A stretch of DNA of 64,000 nucleotides from the NCBI GenBank assembly GCA_937921485.1, contig CAKZSV010000045.1:28185-92184 (forward strand), in the 5' to 3' direction. The translations under genes were made by a program, and so were the position numbers. Below are positions 8,797 through 18,306 of the stretch, one piece after another. Numbering within the stretch: position 1 is the stretch's first letter; every line of letters starts with the position of its first letter. Source of the DNA: an uncultured bacterium (GTDB lineage Bacteria > Spirochaetota > UBA4802 > JAGODF01). Below the pieces are notes generated by a model that saw only the letters and a list, made by a program, of their open reading frames with translations, was not told the DNA's origin and did no database searches.

Positions 8797-10359
8797 ATGA
8801 AAAAAAACGGTGATGCGGCCACTATCGAAAGCTTCGATGCATTAAAGCGCTCCGAGATTTTTGAGCAGACGATTATCGCGAATAATAAACGCCTCTATCT
8901 CACCTACATAATCATTTTTCTTCTGGGAAATATTGCCGTAACGCTCATCAAATGGCGCGGCGTTGGCTCGCAATATCTCACCTATACCGATATTCTCCTT
9001 GAGTTTGTGCTTTCCAGTGCTATTCTTGTTATTTCGTACCTTCTTTCAAACCGCTTTAAAGGAAAGCTTGTTTCCGCCTATATCGCAATCACCGGATCGC
9101 TCACCTCGCTTCTTGTTTTCCAGTATTCGTTCTTCGGTGCTCCCGAGCTTTTTGCCACGGCTTATATCGCGCTCGCTGTCAGCGTGTTCTATTTCGACAG
9201 GCGAATTACGATATATACGCTTATTTTCATTTTTGTCACGCAGGCAGCGCTATTGATCATTAAGCCCGAACTTATTCCTGGAGGACCCAAAAGCAATCTG
9301 CTCGTGCGTTTCATAATTTTCTTTATGGTTGGAATTGCCGCTGCTGCCGGTACCGGAGCCACAAAAACATTACTATTGCTTGCAATTAACAAACAGAATG
9401 AATCTTCGAAAAATTTATCGAATCTTCGGGAAATCGCTCATGCAGTCAGAGAATCAATTTCGGTTCTCACCACTCAGGCAGGTGAACAGGAGAACATCAC
9501 ACATTCGATGAACGATATTTCCCAGCATCAGGCCTCCGCGATGGAGGAAATATCAGCTTCTCTTGAAGAACTCGCAGCCAATTCCGAATCCATCAGTAAA
9601 ATCGCCCGTTCTCTGTACGAGGAGCTTGAAATAACTGTTGAATCGGTCAATGACTTAAAGCTCGTCAATGATAAAGTGCAGGAAAGTTCCACTGAAATCA
9701 ACAAAACACTGAACGATGTCACGGATTTTTCCGGCCAGTCATCAGCCCATATTCAGACTACACGGGAGCGCTTTCAGACGCTGAAAAATAAAAGCGCGGA
9801 AATGTCGTCCTTCGTGCAGGTTATTAACGATATCGCAGATCAGGTAAATCTTCTCTCACTCAACGCTGCCATCGAAGCGGCACGTGCCGGAGAATCCGGA
9901 CGCGGTTTTGCAGTTGTGGCTGACGAAATTTCGAAGCTCGCGGACGCAACATCCCAGAACTCCAAGGAAATAGAAAAGATTATAAAAGAAAACCAGTTCC
10001 TTATCGACGAAAGCAACAGCCAGATCACCCGTTCCGCTGAGATGATGGAAAAGCTCAATCAGGCAATCGAAAAAATAAAGAACGAAATCATCGGCGTAGG
10101 TAATCTCATCAGCGATATCGATACCACAATAAAGACCATTAAAAATCTCAATATTAAGATACACGAGTCAAGCAAAACCATCGAAAGCGCAACGGCTGAG
10201 CAGAAAATTGCAACAAACGAGTCGAGCCAGACAACGGCCGACATTGCGAAAACCGCACAGGACATTGTGGATATCGCGGAGAAAATATCACATTCAACAC
10301 GAACCATTACCGGGCTTACAACTGAACTATCCGAACTCACAACTCGCATGACAGGATAG
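8797..10359 (+). CDS. Methyl-accepting chemotaxis protein with polytopic membrane sensor
   Basis: A 520-residue receptor. The N-terminal 200 residues hold about six predicted membrane helices with very short loops and no large periplasmic domain, so the signal is sensed in or near the membrane. From about 215 on the protein is a long helical signalling domain whose hairpin tip reads [19 protein letters not shown] (about 355-375), the conserved CheA/CheW contact region. There is no obvious HAMP domain between membrane and signalling parts. AGAGGA precedes the ATG by 7 bases. It stands alone, with no che genes nearby; the chemotaxis core must be elsewhere. Ligand unknown. Confidence 0.9.
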   Translation: MKKNGDAATIESFDALKRSEIFEQTIIANNKRLYLTYIIIFLLGNIAVTLIKWRGVGSQYLTYTDILLEFVLSSAILVISYLLSNRFKGKLVSAYIAITGSLTSLLVFQYSFFGAPELFATAYIALAVSVFYFDRRITIYTLIFIFVTQAALLIIKPELIPGGPKSNLLVRFIIFFMVGIAAAAGTGATKTLLLLAINKQNESSKNLSNLREIAHAVRESISVLTTQAGEQENITHSMNDISQHQASAMEEISASLEELAANSESISKIARSLYEELEITVESVNDLKLVNDKVQESSTEINKTLNDVTDFSGQSSAHIQTTRERFQTLKNKSAEMSSFVQVINDIADQVNLLSLNAAIEAARAGESGRGFAVVADEISKLADATSQNSKEIEKIIKENQFLIDESNSQITRSAEMMEKLNQAIEKIKNEIIGVGNLISDIDTTIKTIKNLNIKIHESSKTIESATAEQKIATNESSQTTADIAKTAQDIVDIAEKISHSTRTITGLTTELSELTTRMTG

Positions 10360-10378
10360 GATACATCACTTTTTTTCT

Positions 10379-10406
10379 TTGACAAACACACAAGCCCGCT
10401 TACATC
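10379..10406 (+). promoter_or_regulatory. Candidate promoter for purD-nadK-recN operon
   Basis: A consensus -35 box TTGACA at 10379-10384 is followed after 16 bases by TACATC, a poor -10 box. It sits about 70 bases before the purD start. No purine riboswitch-like structure was recognised. Confidence 0.3.
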
Positions 10407-10472
10407 ATTGCCGCGATTGCTCGATGCCGCATCGTCGTTATTGAAATCAATTACCGCTTGAGGAGAAAGATT

Positions 10473-11723
10473 ATGAGATACCTGGTGCTCGGTTCAGGCG
10501 GCAGGGAACACTGCATCGCATGGAGGCTTTTAAACGATGGAAGCGCATCTGAAGTTTACGTTGCGCCGGGAAATGGAGGAATCGCGCAGGAATATTGCAT
10601 TGCTATTGATCCGAACGATTTCGATGCCGTGAAAAAAATCTGTTTCGAAAAAAAAATTGATGCGGTGGTGGTTGGCCCCGAAGCTCCTCTCGTGGCTGGT
10701 GTTGTTGACTATCTCTCAAAAGAAAAAATTCCCGTCTTCGGCCCCTCCCGTCAGGCGGCAATGCTGGAAGGAAGCAAGCTCTACGCGAAATACATCATGG
10801 AAAAATACGGCGTGCCAACCGCATCGCACCGCGATTTTAAAGGGAAGGATGCAATTCTTTCTCACCTCGGAAGCATCAGGGACTATCCGGTCGTCATCAA
10901 GCTCGATGGCTTGGCTGCGGGAAAAGGTGTCTGTGTCGCCTCAAGCCCCGATGAAGCCCTCCAGTTCGTTTCTGAAAACTGCTCTGCGGATTCGACAGTC
11001 TTTATCGAAGATTTTATTGACGGTGAAGAAGCATCGGTGCTTGGAATTTCCGACGGAGAAACCGTCCTTCCGTTTATCGCGGCGCAGGACCATAAAAGAG
11101 CATTTGATGGCGACAGGGGGCCCAACACCGGCGGGATGGGCGCCTACGCACCTGCACCTGTTATTGATGAATCGCGTCTGCGCAAAGTACGCGACGAAGT
11201 ACTCGTACCCGTCATCAACGGCATGAAAAAGGAAGGGCATCCATTTAAAGGTATTCTTTACGCCGGCATCATCGTCCGCGAAAACGACATAAAGGTGCTC
11301 GAATTTAACGTCCGCTTCGGCGATCCTGAAACGCAGGTACTCCTGCCGCTTTTAAAAAACGAGCTCGGCGGCCTCATTGAAGCTTCTATCAATGGAAATT
11401 TATCCGAAAAAATTCTTGAATTTCAACCTCAGCATGCCATCACCGTCGTTATCGCATCGGGAGGGTATCCCGGGAAATACGCAAAAGGCAAACGTATTTC
11501 AGGCCTCGATGCCGTCGCGGAAGATATCATTGTATTTCATGCAGGCACAAAGCGGGAAGATGGCCGCATACTCACTTCCGGAGGTCGGGTGCTTAATGTG
11601 ACGGCAAAAGCCGATACGCTGATGGAAGCGCGTGAAGCAGTCTATCGGGAAATCACAAAAATCTCATTTGAGGGATCTTTCTTCCGATCAGACATCGCTC
11701 ATCGGGCAATTGCGGCAAGATAA
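10473..11723 (+). CDS. purD: Phosphoribosylamine-glycine ligase (GAR synthetase)
   Basis: This ATP-grasp enzyme joins glycine to phosphoribosylamine with ATP in step two of purine synthesis. Diagnostic segments are the N-terminal GSGGREH, VVGPEAPLVAG, the ATP-grasp core (KLDGLAAGKGVCVA) and DRGPNTGGMGAY, followed by the metal-binding EFNVRFGDPETQ. At 416 residues the length is normal. The frame extends five codons upstream (MRRKI), but the ATG at 10473 follows GAGGAGAAAG at good spacing and is chosen. It heads a tight rightward operon with nadK (6-base gap) and recN. No other pur genes are in the window. Confidence 0.96.
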   Translation: MRYLVLGSGGREHCIAWRLLNDGSASEVYVAPGNGGIAQEYCIAIDPNDFDAVKKICFEKKIDAVVVGPEAPLVAGVVDYLSKEKIPVFGPSRQAAMLEGSKLYAKYIMEKYGVPTASHRDFKGKDAILSHLGSIRDYPVVIKLDGLAAGKGVCVASSPDEALQFVSENCSADSTVFIEDFIDGEEASVLGISDGETVLPFIAAQDHKRAFDGDRGPNTGGMGAYAPAPVIDESRLRKVRDEVLVPVINGMKKEGHPFKGILYAGIIVRENDIKVLEFNVRFGDPETQVLLPLLKNELGGLIEASINGNLSEKILEFQPQHAITVVIASGGYPGKYAKGKRISGLDAVAEDIIVFHAGTKREDGRILTSGGRVLNVTAKADTLMEAREAVYREITKISFEGSFFRSDIAHRAIAAR

Positions 11724-11729
11724 ATCGCT

Positions 11730-12608
11730 ATGATAAAAAAAGTATCTATTTTCATTCGACCGGATGACCGAAAATCTCTTGCGCTGATTAGAGAACTTGT
11801 TTGCTTTTTTGAATCACGTTCCATCATAACGATGCTCCCCGACCACGATATCGTGCTCGAAGACGAACGGCTCTCCCACTACATCGCCCATCCCGATGAT
11901 TACATAAAACTGCCCGATCTTATCGTCGTGATTGGCGGCGATGGCACATTTCTTATGGCCGGCAGGTATTTCTGCGAAACCGGCAAACCTCTTTTCGGCA
12001 TAAACAGAGGCAGGCTTGGATTTCTCACCGATTTTGATCCTCAGGACGCGATACCCTATCTCACACGGTTTCTTGAAGGTGAGCTTACCATCAGCGAACG
12101 GACCATGCTCGAAGCCCGGCATATTCGCTTCGGCGAAGAAATCGGATGCAATGTATTTTTAAACGACGCGGTCATTTCCAAAGGGGCTTTTTCCAGACCC
12201 ATTCAGCTACTTCTTGAAATCGACGGCAATTTTCTCAATCAGTATCTTGGCGACGGCATCATCATCGCTACCGCCACCGGTTCCACCGCGTATTCCCTGT
12301 CTGCGGGAGGACCCATTATTTTCCCCACAATTCCCGACGTGTACATCATCAATCCTGTATGCCCGCACATGCTGGGAATACGCCCCATGATTGTCCCTCT
12401 TGGCTCGGTTTTGAGCGCGCAGGTGATATCTGAGTTTGAATTTCTTCTCCTCACCATCGACGGCCAGGAAGCAATACGAATTGAAGGCGAAGACAAAATC
12501 GTTATTCAAAAATCAAACAAGACGGTAAAGATCATCGATCATCCCGATAAAAGCTATTATTCAATCCTCAGGGAAAAATTAGGCTGGGGAATACAAAAAG
12601 GATCATAG
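11730..12608 (+). CDS. nadK: NAD kinase
   Basis: The 292-residue protein phosphorylates NAD to NADP in the cytoplasm. The family signature GGDGTFL is at 69-75, followed by NRGRLGFL and the ATGSTAYSLSAGGPI motif of the C-terminal domain. It follows purD after 6 bases and precedes recN by 8. A nadK-recN pairing occurs in many bacteria. Length is typical and all key motifs are intact. Confidence 0.96.
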   Translation: MIKKVSIFIRPDDRKSLALIRELVCFFESRSIITMLPDHDIVLEDERLSHYIAHPDDYIKLPDLIVVIGGDGTFLMAGRYFCETGKPLFGINRGRLGFLTDFDPQDAIPYLTRFLEGELTISERTMLEARHIRFGEEIGCNVFLNDAVISKGAFSRPIQLLLEIDGNFLNQYLGDGIIIATATGSTAYSLSAGGPIIFPTIPDVYIINPVCPHMLGIRPMIVPLGSVLSAQVISEFEFLLLTIDGQEAIRIEGEDKIVIQKSNKTVKIIDHPDKSYYSILREKLGWGIQKGS

Positions 12609-12616
12609 GCAAATCG

Positions 12617-14323
12617 ATGATAGAGGAACTTCGCATAAAGAATTTTGTTTTAATAGAAGACCTGACGCTGAAATTCGGGAAAGGGTTTAATGTCCTCACC
12701 GGAGAAACCGGCGCAGGAAAATCTATCCTTATTGACGCGCTATCGGGCGTTTTGGGAGAAAAGATGACCACCGACATGATCCGTTCGGGTTTCGACAAAG
12801 CCGTTCTGGAAGGCGTTTTCAACATTTCTTCTGCTTCAAATGTACGCGGCATTTTAGAGGAATCCGGCATTGATTGCGATGATGATATCCTGGTGCTCCG
12901 GCGCGAGCTTTTTTCAAGCGGGAAAGGCCGTTGCTTCGCGAATGCTACACCTATCCCGATAAACCGGCTTAAAGAAATTTCCGATTACCTTGTCGATATC
13001 CACGGGCAGAACGAGCATCAGAATATCGCTCGAATCGCAAAGCACCGGGAGATTCTGGACGCTTTCGGGGGACATCAGAAACTCCTTGAAAAAATCAGCG
13101 AGCTCTATCAACGCCTTTTCGCGCTCAAAGAAGCGCTCAATTCCCAGATGACCGATGAGAGAGAAAAAGCGCGCAGAATCGAATACCTCTCGTTCGCTAT
13201 TGAAGAAATCACCTCCGCCCGCCTTTCCCCTCAGGAGGAGGAAGACCTCAAGAACGAATCGCAAATTTTAGCAAATGCCGAAAAAATTTTCACCGACGCG
13301 AGGCTCTCCTTTGAACTTCTAAAGAGTGATGGCGGCATACTTTCTTCCCTGAAAAAAGCGGAGCAGTCCCTATCAGCAATCTCAAAGTATGACACAAATA
13401 TTTCAGACACCCTTGATGGAATCCGTACTTCATTGTATTCTCTTGAGGACGCCGCTTCCTTTCTTCGCGATTACACCCGCAGCATCAACTTCTCACCCGA
13501 ACGGGTAAATGAAGTCGAGTCACGCCTCGCGCTCATCGCCACACTGAAAAAGAAATACGGGGCGACCATTCAGGAAATACTCGACTATGCGGAAAAATCC
13601 CGCAGAGAACTCGAAGCAATATCGAGCAGCGAAGAGCGCATCGAAGCAATAAAAGCTGAATTTCAAACCGCCGTCCGGGAAGCAAAGACAGTCGCTCTCG
13701 AACTTTCCGAATCCAGAAAAAAAGCGGCGTCCATTCTTGAATCGAAGGTGATGTCGGAACTGAAAGACCTTGGCATGGGCCAAACTTCATTTCGCGTCTC
13801 GATAACCCGCGAGACAAGCCCCGACGGGGACATAGAAGCAGACAGCAAAAAATACGTGCTCTACCCCCACGGCATCGACCGTGTTGAATTTTTAATTGCC
13901 GCAAACCAGGGCGAGGCATTGAAGGAACTTCGAAGGGTCGCTTCGGGCGGCGAAATGTCCCGAATCATGCTCGCGCTGAAAAACGTACTCCTTTCCACAG
14001 ATATCGTCGAAAGTCTTGTATTCGACGAAGTTGATGCCGGAATCGGGGGCAGAACGGCTGAAACAGTCGGGAAAAAACTTAAATCTCTTTCAAAAAACAG
14101 GCAGGTTCTGGTCATCACGCATCTGCCGCAGATCGCCGCGATGTCTGATATTCATTTCACCGTCCAGAAAGGCTCATCCGGAAACCGAACCGTCACACAC
14201 GTACAGCGCCTCGACAGAAATGAAAAAATACGGGAAATCGCCCGAATGCTTTCCGGTGAAAAAATTACCGATATCACGCTCAAACACGCGGAAGAAATGG
14301 TACATTCATCGGAGCAACTATGA
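12617..14323 (+). CDS. recN: DNA repair protein RecN
   Basis: An SMC-like ATPase of 568 residues that acts in double-strand break repair. Walker A is GETGAGKS at 29-36; a coiled-coil arm spans about 160-370; the signature motif ASGGEMSR and the Walker B region VFDEVDAGIGG follow near 440-475, with a HxP-type H-loop (ITHLPQIA). The protein is complete. It starts 8 bases after nadK and its stop overlaps the ATG of the following metallopeptidase gene (ATGA), so the four genes are probably one transcript. No LexA box was identified. Confidence 0.96.
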   Translation: MIEELRIKNFVLIEDLTLKFGKGFNVLTGETGAGKSILIDALSGVLGEKMTTDMIRSGFDKAVLEGVFNISSASNVRGILEESGIDCDDDILVLRRELFSSGKGRCFANATPIPINRLKEISDYLVDIHGQNEHQNIARIAKHREILDAFGGHQKLLEKISELYQRLFALKEALNSQMTDEREKARRIEYLSFAIEEITSARLSPQEEEDLKNESQILANAEKIFTDARLSFELLKSDGGILSSLKKAEQSLSAISKYDTNISDTLDGIRTSLYSLEDAASFLRDYTRSINFSPERVNEVESRLALIATLKKKYGATIQEILDYAEKSRRELEAISSSEERIEAIKAEFQTAVREAKTVALELSESRKKAASILESKVMSELKDLGMGQTSFRVSITRETSPDGDIEADSKKYVLYPHGIDRVEFLIAANQGEALKELRRVASGGEMSRIMLALKNVLLSTDIVESLVFDEVDAGIGGRTAETVGKKLKSLSKNRQVLVITHLPQIAAMSDIHFTVQKGSSGNRTVTHVQRLDRNEKIREIARMLSGEKITDITLKHAEEMVHSSEQL

Positions 14324-14934
14324 ACGGCCCGCAACCTTCTCTAAATTTAAAGACAATTAATATATCGGATTTTCTTCATGAACTTATCGCCGACATCTGC
14401 GGACGCACCTCTTCTTTTTTTTCACATATCGATACTAAAAAAATCCATATCTGCATTTCTTCGAACCGTGCGGGAGGGCGCGGTGCCACCTTCGGAAAAG
14501 TTGTACCTCTGAAATTTAAGGGAGGGGAAGAGATATTGTATCATCGAGGAAAATGCTATGTCATGCCGAAAATCGAAGTACATTCAATCAGGATACTATA
14601 TCTCATTTACTTTTACATGCCGCGATTTACCGATCTTGCCCCTGTTGAAAAGCTGCGGGTGATATTCCATGAACTCTATCACATTCATCCGGAATTTAAC
14701 GGTGATATCAGGCGGTTCGGGAAAAACGGCTCAGCGCACGGTAAATCGAAAAAAAAATTCGATACGCAATTTGAACGCGAAGTCGATGCCTACGCACACG
14801 CTATTCGCCATACATCGGCCTGGGACTTCCTGACGCTCGATACTCGTGGAATTTTCAAAAATTATCAGGAAGTGCTCTCATATCGGATGAAAGTCCCCAA
14901 GCCGATCATTCTTGAAACAGGCAATTACCGTTAA
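14320..14934 (+). CDS. Putative zinc metallopeptidase (HELYH), unknown family
   Basis: A 204-residue protein with no signal peptide. The motif HELYHIH (His117, Glu118, His121) is a canonical HExxH zinc site, and a downstream EREVDAYA helix about 30 residues on could supply the third ligand, as in gluzincin-type sites. The central segment AGGRGATFGKVVPLKF resembles stand-alone putative metallopeptidases found in bacteria and phages. Its ATG overlaps the recN stop by four bases, which suggests coupled translation, but no link between peptidase activity and repair is shown. It converges on the acylphosphatase gene with a 4-base overlap of the 3' ends. The substrate cannot be told from sequence. 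Confidence 0.75.
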   Translation: MNGPQPSLNLKTINISDFLHELIADICGRTSSFFSHIDTKKIHICISSNRAGGRGATFGKVVPLKFKGGEEILYHRGKCYVMPKIEVHSIRILYLIYFYMPRFTDLAPVEKLRVIFHELYHIHPEFNGDIRRFGKNGSAHGKSKKKFDTQFEREVDAYAHAIRHTSAWDFLTLDTRGIFKNYQEVLSYRMKVPKPIILETGNYR

Positions 14935-15206
14935 AAGATATAATCGCCGTCCACCGCACCCTGATAATTCCGATTCACATCAATCCCGGTTATTTTTCCA
15001 AAAAACCTGACGCCGAAAGAATTTTCTTTCAACGCCTTGACATACTCCGCTATCTTTCCTTCATCGTCGGTGACGAGTATCACCTGAACGCTTCCGTCCA
15101 TTAAATTTGTCGCCGAGCCGCGGAGCCCCATTCGCTTCGCCGTCTGGCTGCAATAATGCCTGCAGAAAACTCCCTGGACCATCCCGGTGAGAATAAGTTC
15201 AGTCAT
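14931..15206 (-). CDS. acyP: Acylphosphatase
   Basis: A 91-residue enzyme that hydrolyses acyl phosphates. It has both active-site residues in their usual frames: Arg16 within GMVQGVFCRHY and Asn34 within ATNLMDGSVQV. The length equals the family norm. It is a single-gene leftward unit ending within the last codons of the convergent metallopeptidase gene. An alternative role in HypF-like maturation is excluded by its small size. Confidence 0.92.
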   Translation of the reverse strand: MTELILTGMVQGVFCRHYCSQTAKRMGLRGSATNLMDGSVQVILVTDDEGKIAEYVKALKENSFGVRFFGKITGIDVNRNYQGAVDGDYIF

Positions 15207-15257
15207 CTGGCCACCTTATTCCCGCAAAGAAGTTTTATCCACGGCATTTTGGTATAG

Positions 15258-16019
15258 CTAATTCGAAAATGCATAGCCGACCGTCAATACGACTGAATTG
15301 GTATCGATATACCCGCCGGATGTATCGGCATATACCGCGTTTGTTTGTGTATTGGTGAGATTTATCACGTCCGAATATTTCACAGGATTGCGCATCCACT
15401 CGTAGCCGAGTGAAATAAAGAGCCCCCCGCTGAAATAGATGATGGCATTGAGTTCAACGCCATAGACCAAATCTTTTCCAGTTCTGCTTCCGCCTGAAAC
15501 ATTGTCAAGCAGTTGGGACGCAACCGGGGCCGCTTGATATTTATACAAAGAATACCCCATAATCGGCGCAAGAGAGAAGTCCCACTGCTTTCTGTTTGTC
15601 GCGTGGACCGCAGCGGCAACCAGGAACGAATAATCAGAGTATAAAATTTCTCTCTCATTCTCATAATCGCTTCCGAATGTCGAGCGCTGTATCACCCAGA
15701 TGCGGCGCAATTTTCCGCGAAGGCCAATATAATCAATTGGCATGTACTCACAGCTCAATCCGAAAGAAAGGGGAAGATGCGCCACTTCAATGAGCTTCGT
15801 GGTTTCATTATCAAACGTGCGGGTAGAATTGCGCAAGAAATCGTTTTCTGCACCAATAACAGGTCCGCCCGCAAAACCCGCGGTTACAAAAAATCCGAGC
15901 AGCATCTGACCGCCGTGCGCCCCCGCGGGAGGCAAATCGAGTTCATCGAAATCTATCGCATGCAGCGGTAAAGGCACACACAAAAGAAGCGATATGATGA
16001 CATATTTCAGGCGTGCCAT
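15258..16019 (-). CDS. Outer-membrane beta-barrel-like protein
   Basis: A 253-residue exported protein. A signal peptide (MARLKYVIISLLLCVPLPLHA) ends near residue 21. The mature part is rich in alternating aromatic and glycine segments (SLGYEWMRNP, VVLTVGYAFSN), typical of outer-membrane beta strands, and ends in a short barrel-like strand. No named porin family was recognised. It lies 18 bases after the CsgG-like lipoprotein gene, so the two are probably co-transcribed and may serve the same envelope function. Call based on composition, so the barrel is an inference. Confidence 0.7.
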   Translation of the reverse strand: MARLKYVIISLLLCVPLPLHAIDFDELDLPPAGAHGGQMLLGFFVTAGFAGGPVIGAENDFLRNSTRTFDNETTKLIEVAHLPLSFGLSCEYMPIDYIGLRGKLRRIWVIQRSTFGSDYENEREILYSDYSFLVAAAVHATNRKQWDFSLAPIMGYSLYKYQAAPVASQLLDNVSGGSRTGKDLVYGVELNAIIYFSGGLFISLGYEWMRNPVKYSDVINLTNTQTNAVYADTSGGYIDTNSVVLTVGYAFSN

Positions 16020-16037
16020 ACTACCTCGGTTTTGTGC

Positions 16038-16670
16038 TTATTTTGCACCCTGCTTCATTTCAATTTCCTGAAGCGCTTCAATGATTCTGCGTGCAATCTG
16101 GCGGGATATTTCATCGTATTTCGCGCTTTCAAGGAGAGCATCATTTCTGTTATATAAAAGTGTGAGGCTGCAGCAATACTTGAAACGATACCACCATGTC
16201 CAGGCTATTCCCGGCTCTTTTCGCACGGTAATAAGCAGTGTACCCGTCTCCACGCTGACCACTTTGAGCATGAACGTATCAATGAGATTTTTCTTTTCCT
16301 GGGTATCGCTTCCCAATTCAAGCGCCGTACCGCGCCCGATGACGATGACATCAGCACCAAGGAGTTTTCCAACCTTAACCGTTTTATCGGAATCCAGAAG
16401 TCCCGTCATGGAAAGCTTCTGCTCTTTCAATATTTTTTCCAGTTCCTGCCGCTCCACCACTTCAACTCGTCCGGTTTTAAACAGGTGATGGGTAACCGCA
16501 TCGGAAAATTCATCGCCCCAGTGTGCATTTTTAATTTCAAACGGGAATACCACTATTTTGTTCAACTTTTTCGTCACGTCAATCCGCTGATTGACTGCCA
16601 CATCAATTGTTGAACATCCCGCATACACGGCCGCAGACGCTATCATGAACACAATCACCAAACGCTTCAT
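16038..16670 (-). CDS. CsgG-like lipoprotein
   Basis: A 210-residue lipoprotein with a type II signal peptide ending in VYAGC; Cys19 is the lipidation site. The mature region resembles the CsgG/curli-assembly and related LPP20-type fold: IVVFPFE, then GRVEVVERQELEKILKEQKLSMTG and VGKLLGADVIVIGRG. Such proteins sit in the periplasm or outer membrane; those with full CsgG domains form secretion channels, while short ones are of unknown role. Nothing else of a curli system is present. It precedes the barrel protein gene in the same unit. Membrane side (inner or outer) is not predictable. Confidence 0.75.
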   Translation of the reverse strand: MKRLVIVFMIASAAVYAGCSTIDVAVNQRIDVTKKLNKIVVFPFEIKNAHWGDEFSDAVTHHLFKTGRVEVVERQELEKILKEQKLSMTGLLDSDKTVKVGKLLGADVIVIGRGTALELGSDTQEKKNLIDTFMLKVVSVETGTLLITVRKEPGIAWTWWYRFKYCCSLTLLYNRNDALLESAKYDEISRQIARRIIEALQEIEMKQGAK

Positions 16671-16994
16671 TATAATTCTCCTCCTGAATATTAAATGACA
16701 ATTCCTTCAATCGCAATGGGGCAATGGAATCAGGCAACGGCATCAATGCAATCACCATAAAAAGCAAGAAGATGCCCGTCGCATCACCACATAACGATAA
16801 AACAAGCATAATTAAGTAATCTGGATAATATAGCGATTGATACCAGCCATGTCAATAATTAATAATACTCCTCTTCGGAAACATCGGGCTGTTTTTTTTA
16901 TCACGCAAAAAAAGATAATTGAAAAATATGACCGCACAATGGTACAATATATTAAAGTGTAATAATCGTTTAATAAACCTTTATTCGGCCTGAT
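16671..16994. other. Divergent intergenic region
   Basis: About 320 bases between the leftward lipoprotein gene and the rightward regulator gene. AT-rich near the regulator, with no convincing ORF, repeat or consensus promoter. Confidence 0.4.
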
Positions 16995-17654
16995 ATGCGA
17001 AAAACTGCTGGCATTTTATCGGTAAATAGTAAATTTATCGAGGATTTCAAAGATGCGGTCACCGGCTTTGAAGTGATTGAATATTCTTTAATCGAAAAAA
17101 TAAAGCCTGATGAAATATCCATACTTCTGACGGACATTCACATCTTCGATTCAGACGATAATATTCAGTTCTATCTTTCCAAACTTCGAAAAAAGCTCCA
17201 GAGAATTCCAGTTATAATTATTTTACATGATGATGAGCTTTCCAAGATTAACGCTGACTGGTTTTTTGATGATTTCCTCCTTCACCCGTATAAGCCTTTC
17301 GAAGTAGAAAAAAGAATGATGCTTGCAATCCTTCGCTCAAATCCTTCCGATATTTCATCAATGCTCTCGGCCGGAAAAATAAAAATCAACACGCAGGAAT
17401 ATTCGGTTTTTCTAAATGATGAAAAAATTGAATGCACATACAAAGAATTTGAACTCCTTCGCTTTCTTGTCGAAAACAAAGGCATCGTATTTTCAAGAAA
17501 GGAGCTGCTTAATAAAATATGGGGAATCGACTACATCGGAGGTACCCGCACCGTTGACGTGCATATCCGCAGACTTCGAAGCAAACTCGGTGAAGAATTC
17601 AGCACCGTCATCGAAACGGTAAGAAATGTCGGATACAGGTGTAAAGCCGATTAG
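16995..17654 (+). CDS. OmpR-family response regulator with atypical receiver
   Basis: A 219-residue two-domain protein. The C-terminal winged helix (about 128-217) is a clear OmpR/PhoB DNA-binding domain: EFELLRFLVENKGIVFSR, WGIDYIGGTRTVDVHI, VETVRNVGYR. The N-terminal domain has receiver length and keeps the candidate phospho-acceptor Asp47 (LLTDIH) and the lysine of YKPF (Lys100), but lacks the usual acidic pair after strand 1, where it reads SVNSKF. It may therefore be only weakly phosphorylated or bind something else. No histidine kinase lies beside it; it is an orphan here. The start ATG lacks a clear ribosome binding site. Confidence 0.85.
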   Translation: MRKTAGILSVNSKFIEDFKDAVTGFEVIEYSLIEKIKPDEISILLTDIHIFDSDDNIQFYLSKLRKKLQRIPVIIILHDDELSKINADWFFDDFLLHPYKPFEVEKRMMLAILRSNPSDISSMLSAGKIKINTQEYSVFLNDEKIECTYKEFELLRFLVENKGIVFSRKELLNKIWGIDYIGGTRTVDVHIRRLRSKLGEEFSTVIETVRNVGYRCKAD

Positions 17655-17805
17655 CGCAAAATTCGCTTGAAATATTTAGAGAATATTTTTATGCAGTTCT
17701 GGAAAAAAGCCTGCACAGATTTCAGGATCTATCACAGCCTCACATTGAATTTGTGATACACCTGTTTGATCTGGCAATCAGTGCTCGCGAAAGGAGTTGA
17801 TCGCA

Positions 17806-18297
17806 ATGAAACAGAGAAAAAAGCTCGAAAAAGTACTCGAATCGGCCGCTTCCGATGACCTTGCACAATATGTGGATCTGGTGAAAAAACTTAAAAAGCG
17901 CCTGCCCTTTTTCAAGGGCACGTCTCTTCTTGCAGCAGCACTATTAAAGGAGTATCTGGGCGATATCAGCGAACTTGATTTCGATCCTTCGCAAATACTC
18001 TCCTCGCCGCCCACAGGCAAGGTAGTATTCGAAGACATTAAAGACGGCCGAGCGCGGCTTTTCATCAATATCGGCAAAAACCAGAAAGTTAGTCCAGGTG
18101 ACCTCATTCGCGAAATCGTAAAGCGTTCCGGCATAGACGGGAAAATCATCGGAAAAATTGACATCCATGCCACCTATTCCTTCATAGAAGTTCCTGAACA
18201 GTTCGCGGAACTGGTGATGGTTGCGCTCGATAAAACAAAATTCCGCGGCATAAACATCGTCGTTGAGCCGGCGAAAAAGAGAAAGAAAAACGAATAG
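17806..18297 (+). CDS. Stand-alone DbpA-type RNA-binding domain protein
   Basis: A 163-residue basic protein. Its second half (about 72-160) matches the RNA-binding domain found at the end of DEAD-box helicases DbpA/CsdA: RLFINIGKNQKVSPGDLI, GKIIGKIDI, FIEVPE and KFRGINIVVE. The first half (DLAQYVDLVKKL...LAAALLKEYL) resembles the linker that precedes this domain in such helicases. No helicase motifs lie in or upstream of it. It probably binds structured RNA in the cytoplasm. The start used is the ATG at 17806, 9 bases after AAGGAG, rather than an in-frame TTG at 17797. It is followed after 9 bases by the methyltransferase gene. Confidence 0.8.
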   Translation: MKQRKKLEKVLESAASDDLAQYVDLVKKLKKRLPFFKGTSLLAAALLKEYLGDISELDFDPSQILSSPPTGKVVFEDIKDGRARLFINIGKNQKVSPGDLIREIVKRSGIDGKIIGKIDIHATYSFIEVPEQFAELVMVALDKTKFRGINIVVEPAKKRKKNE

Positions 18298-18306
18298 ACG
18301 CACCTC

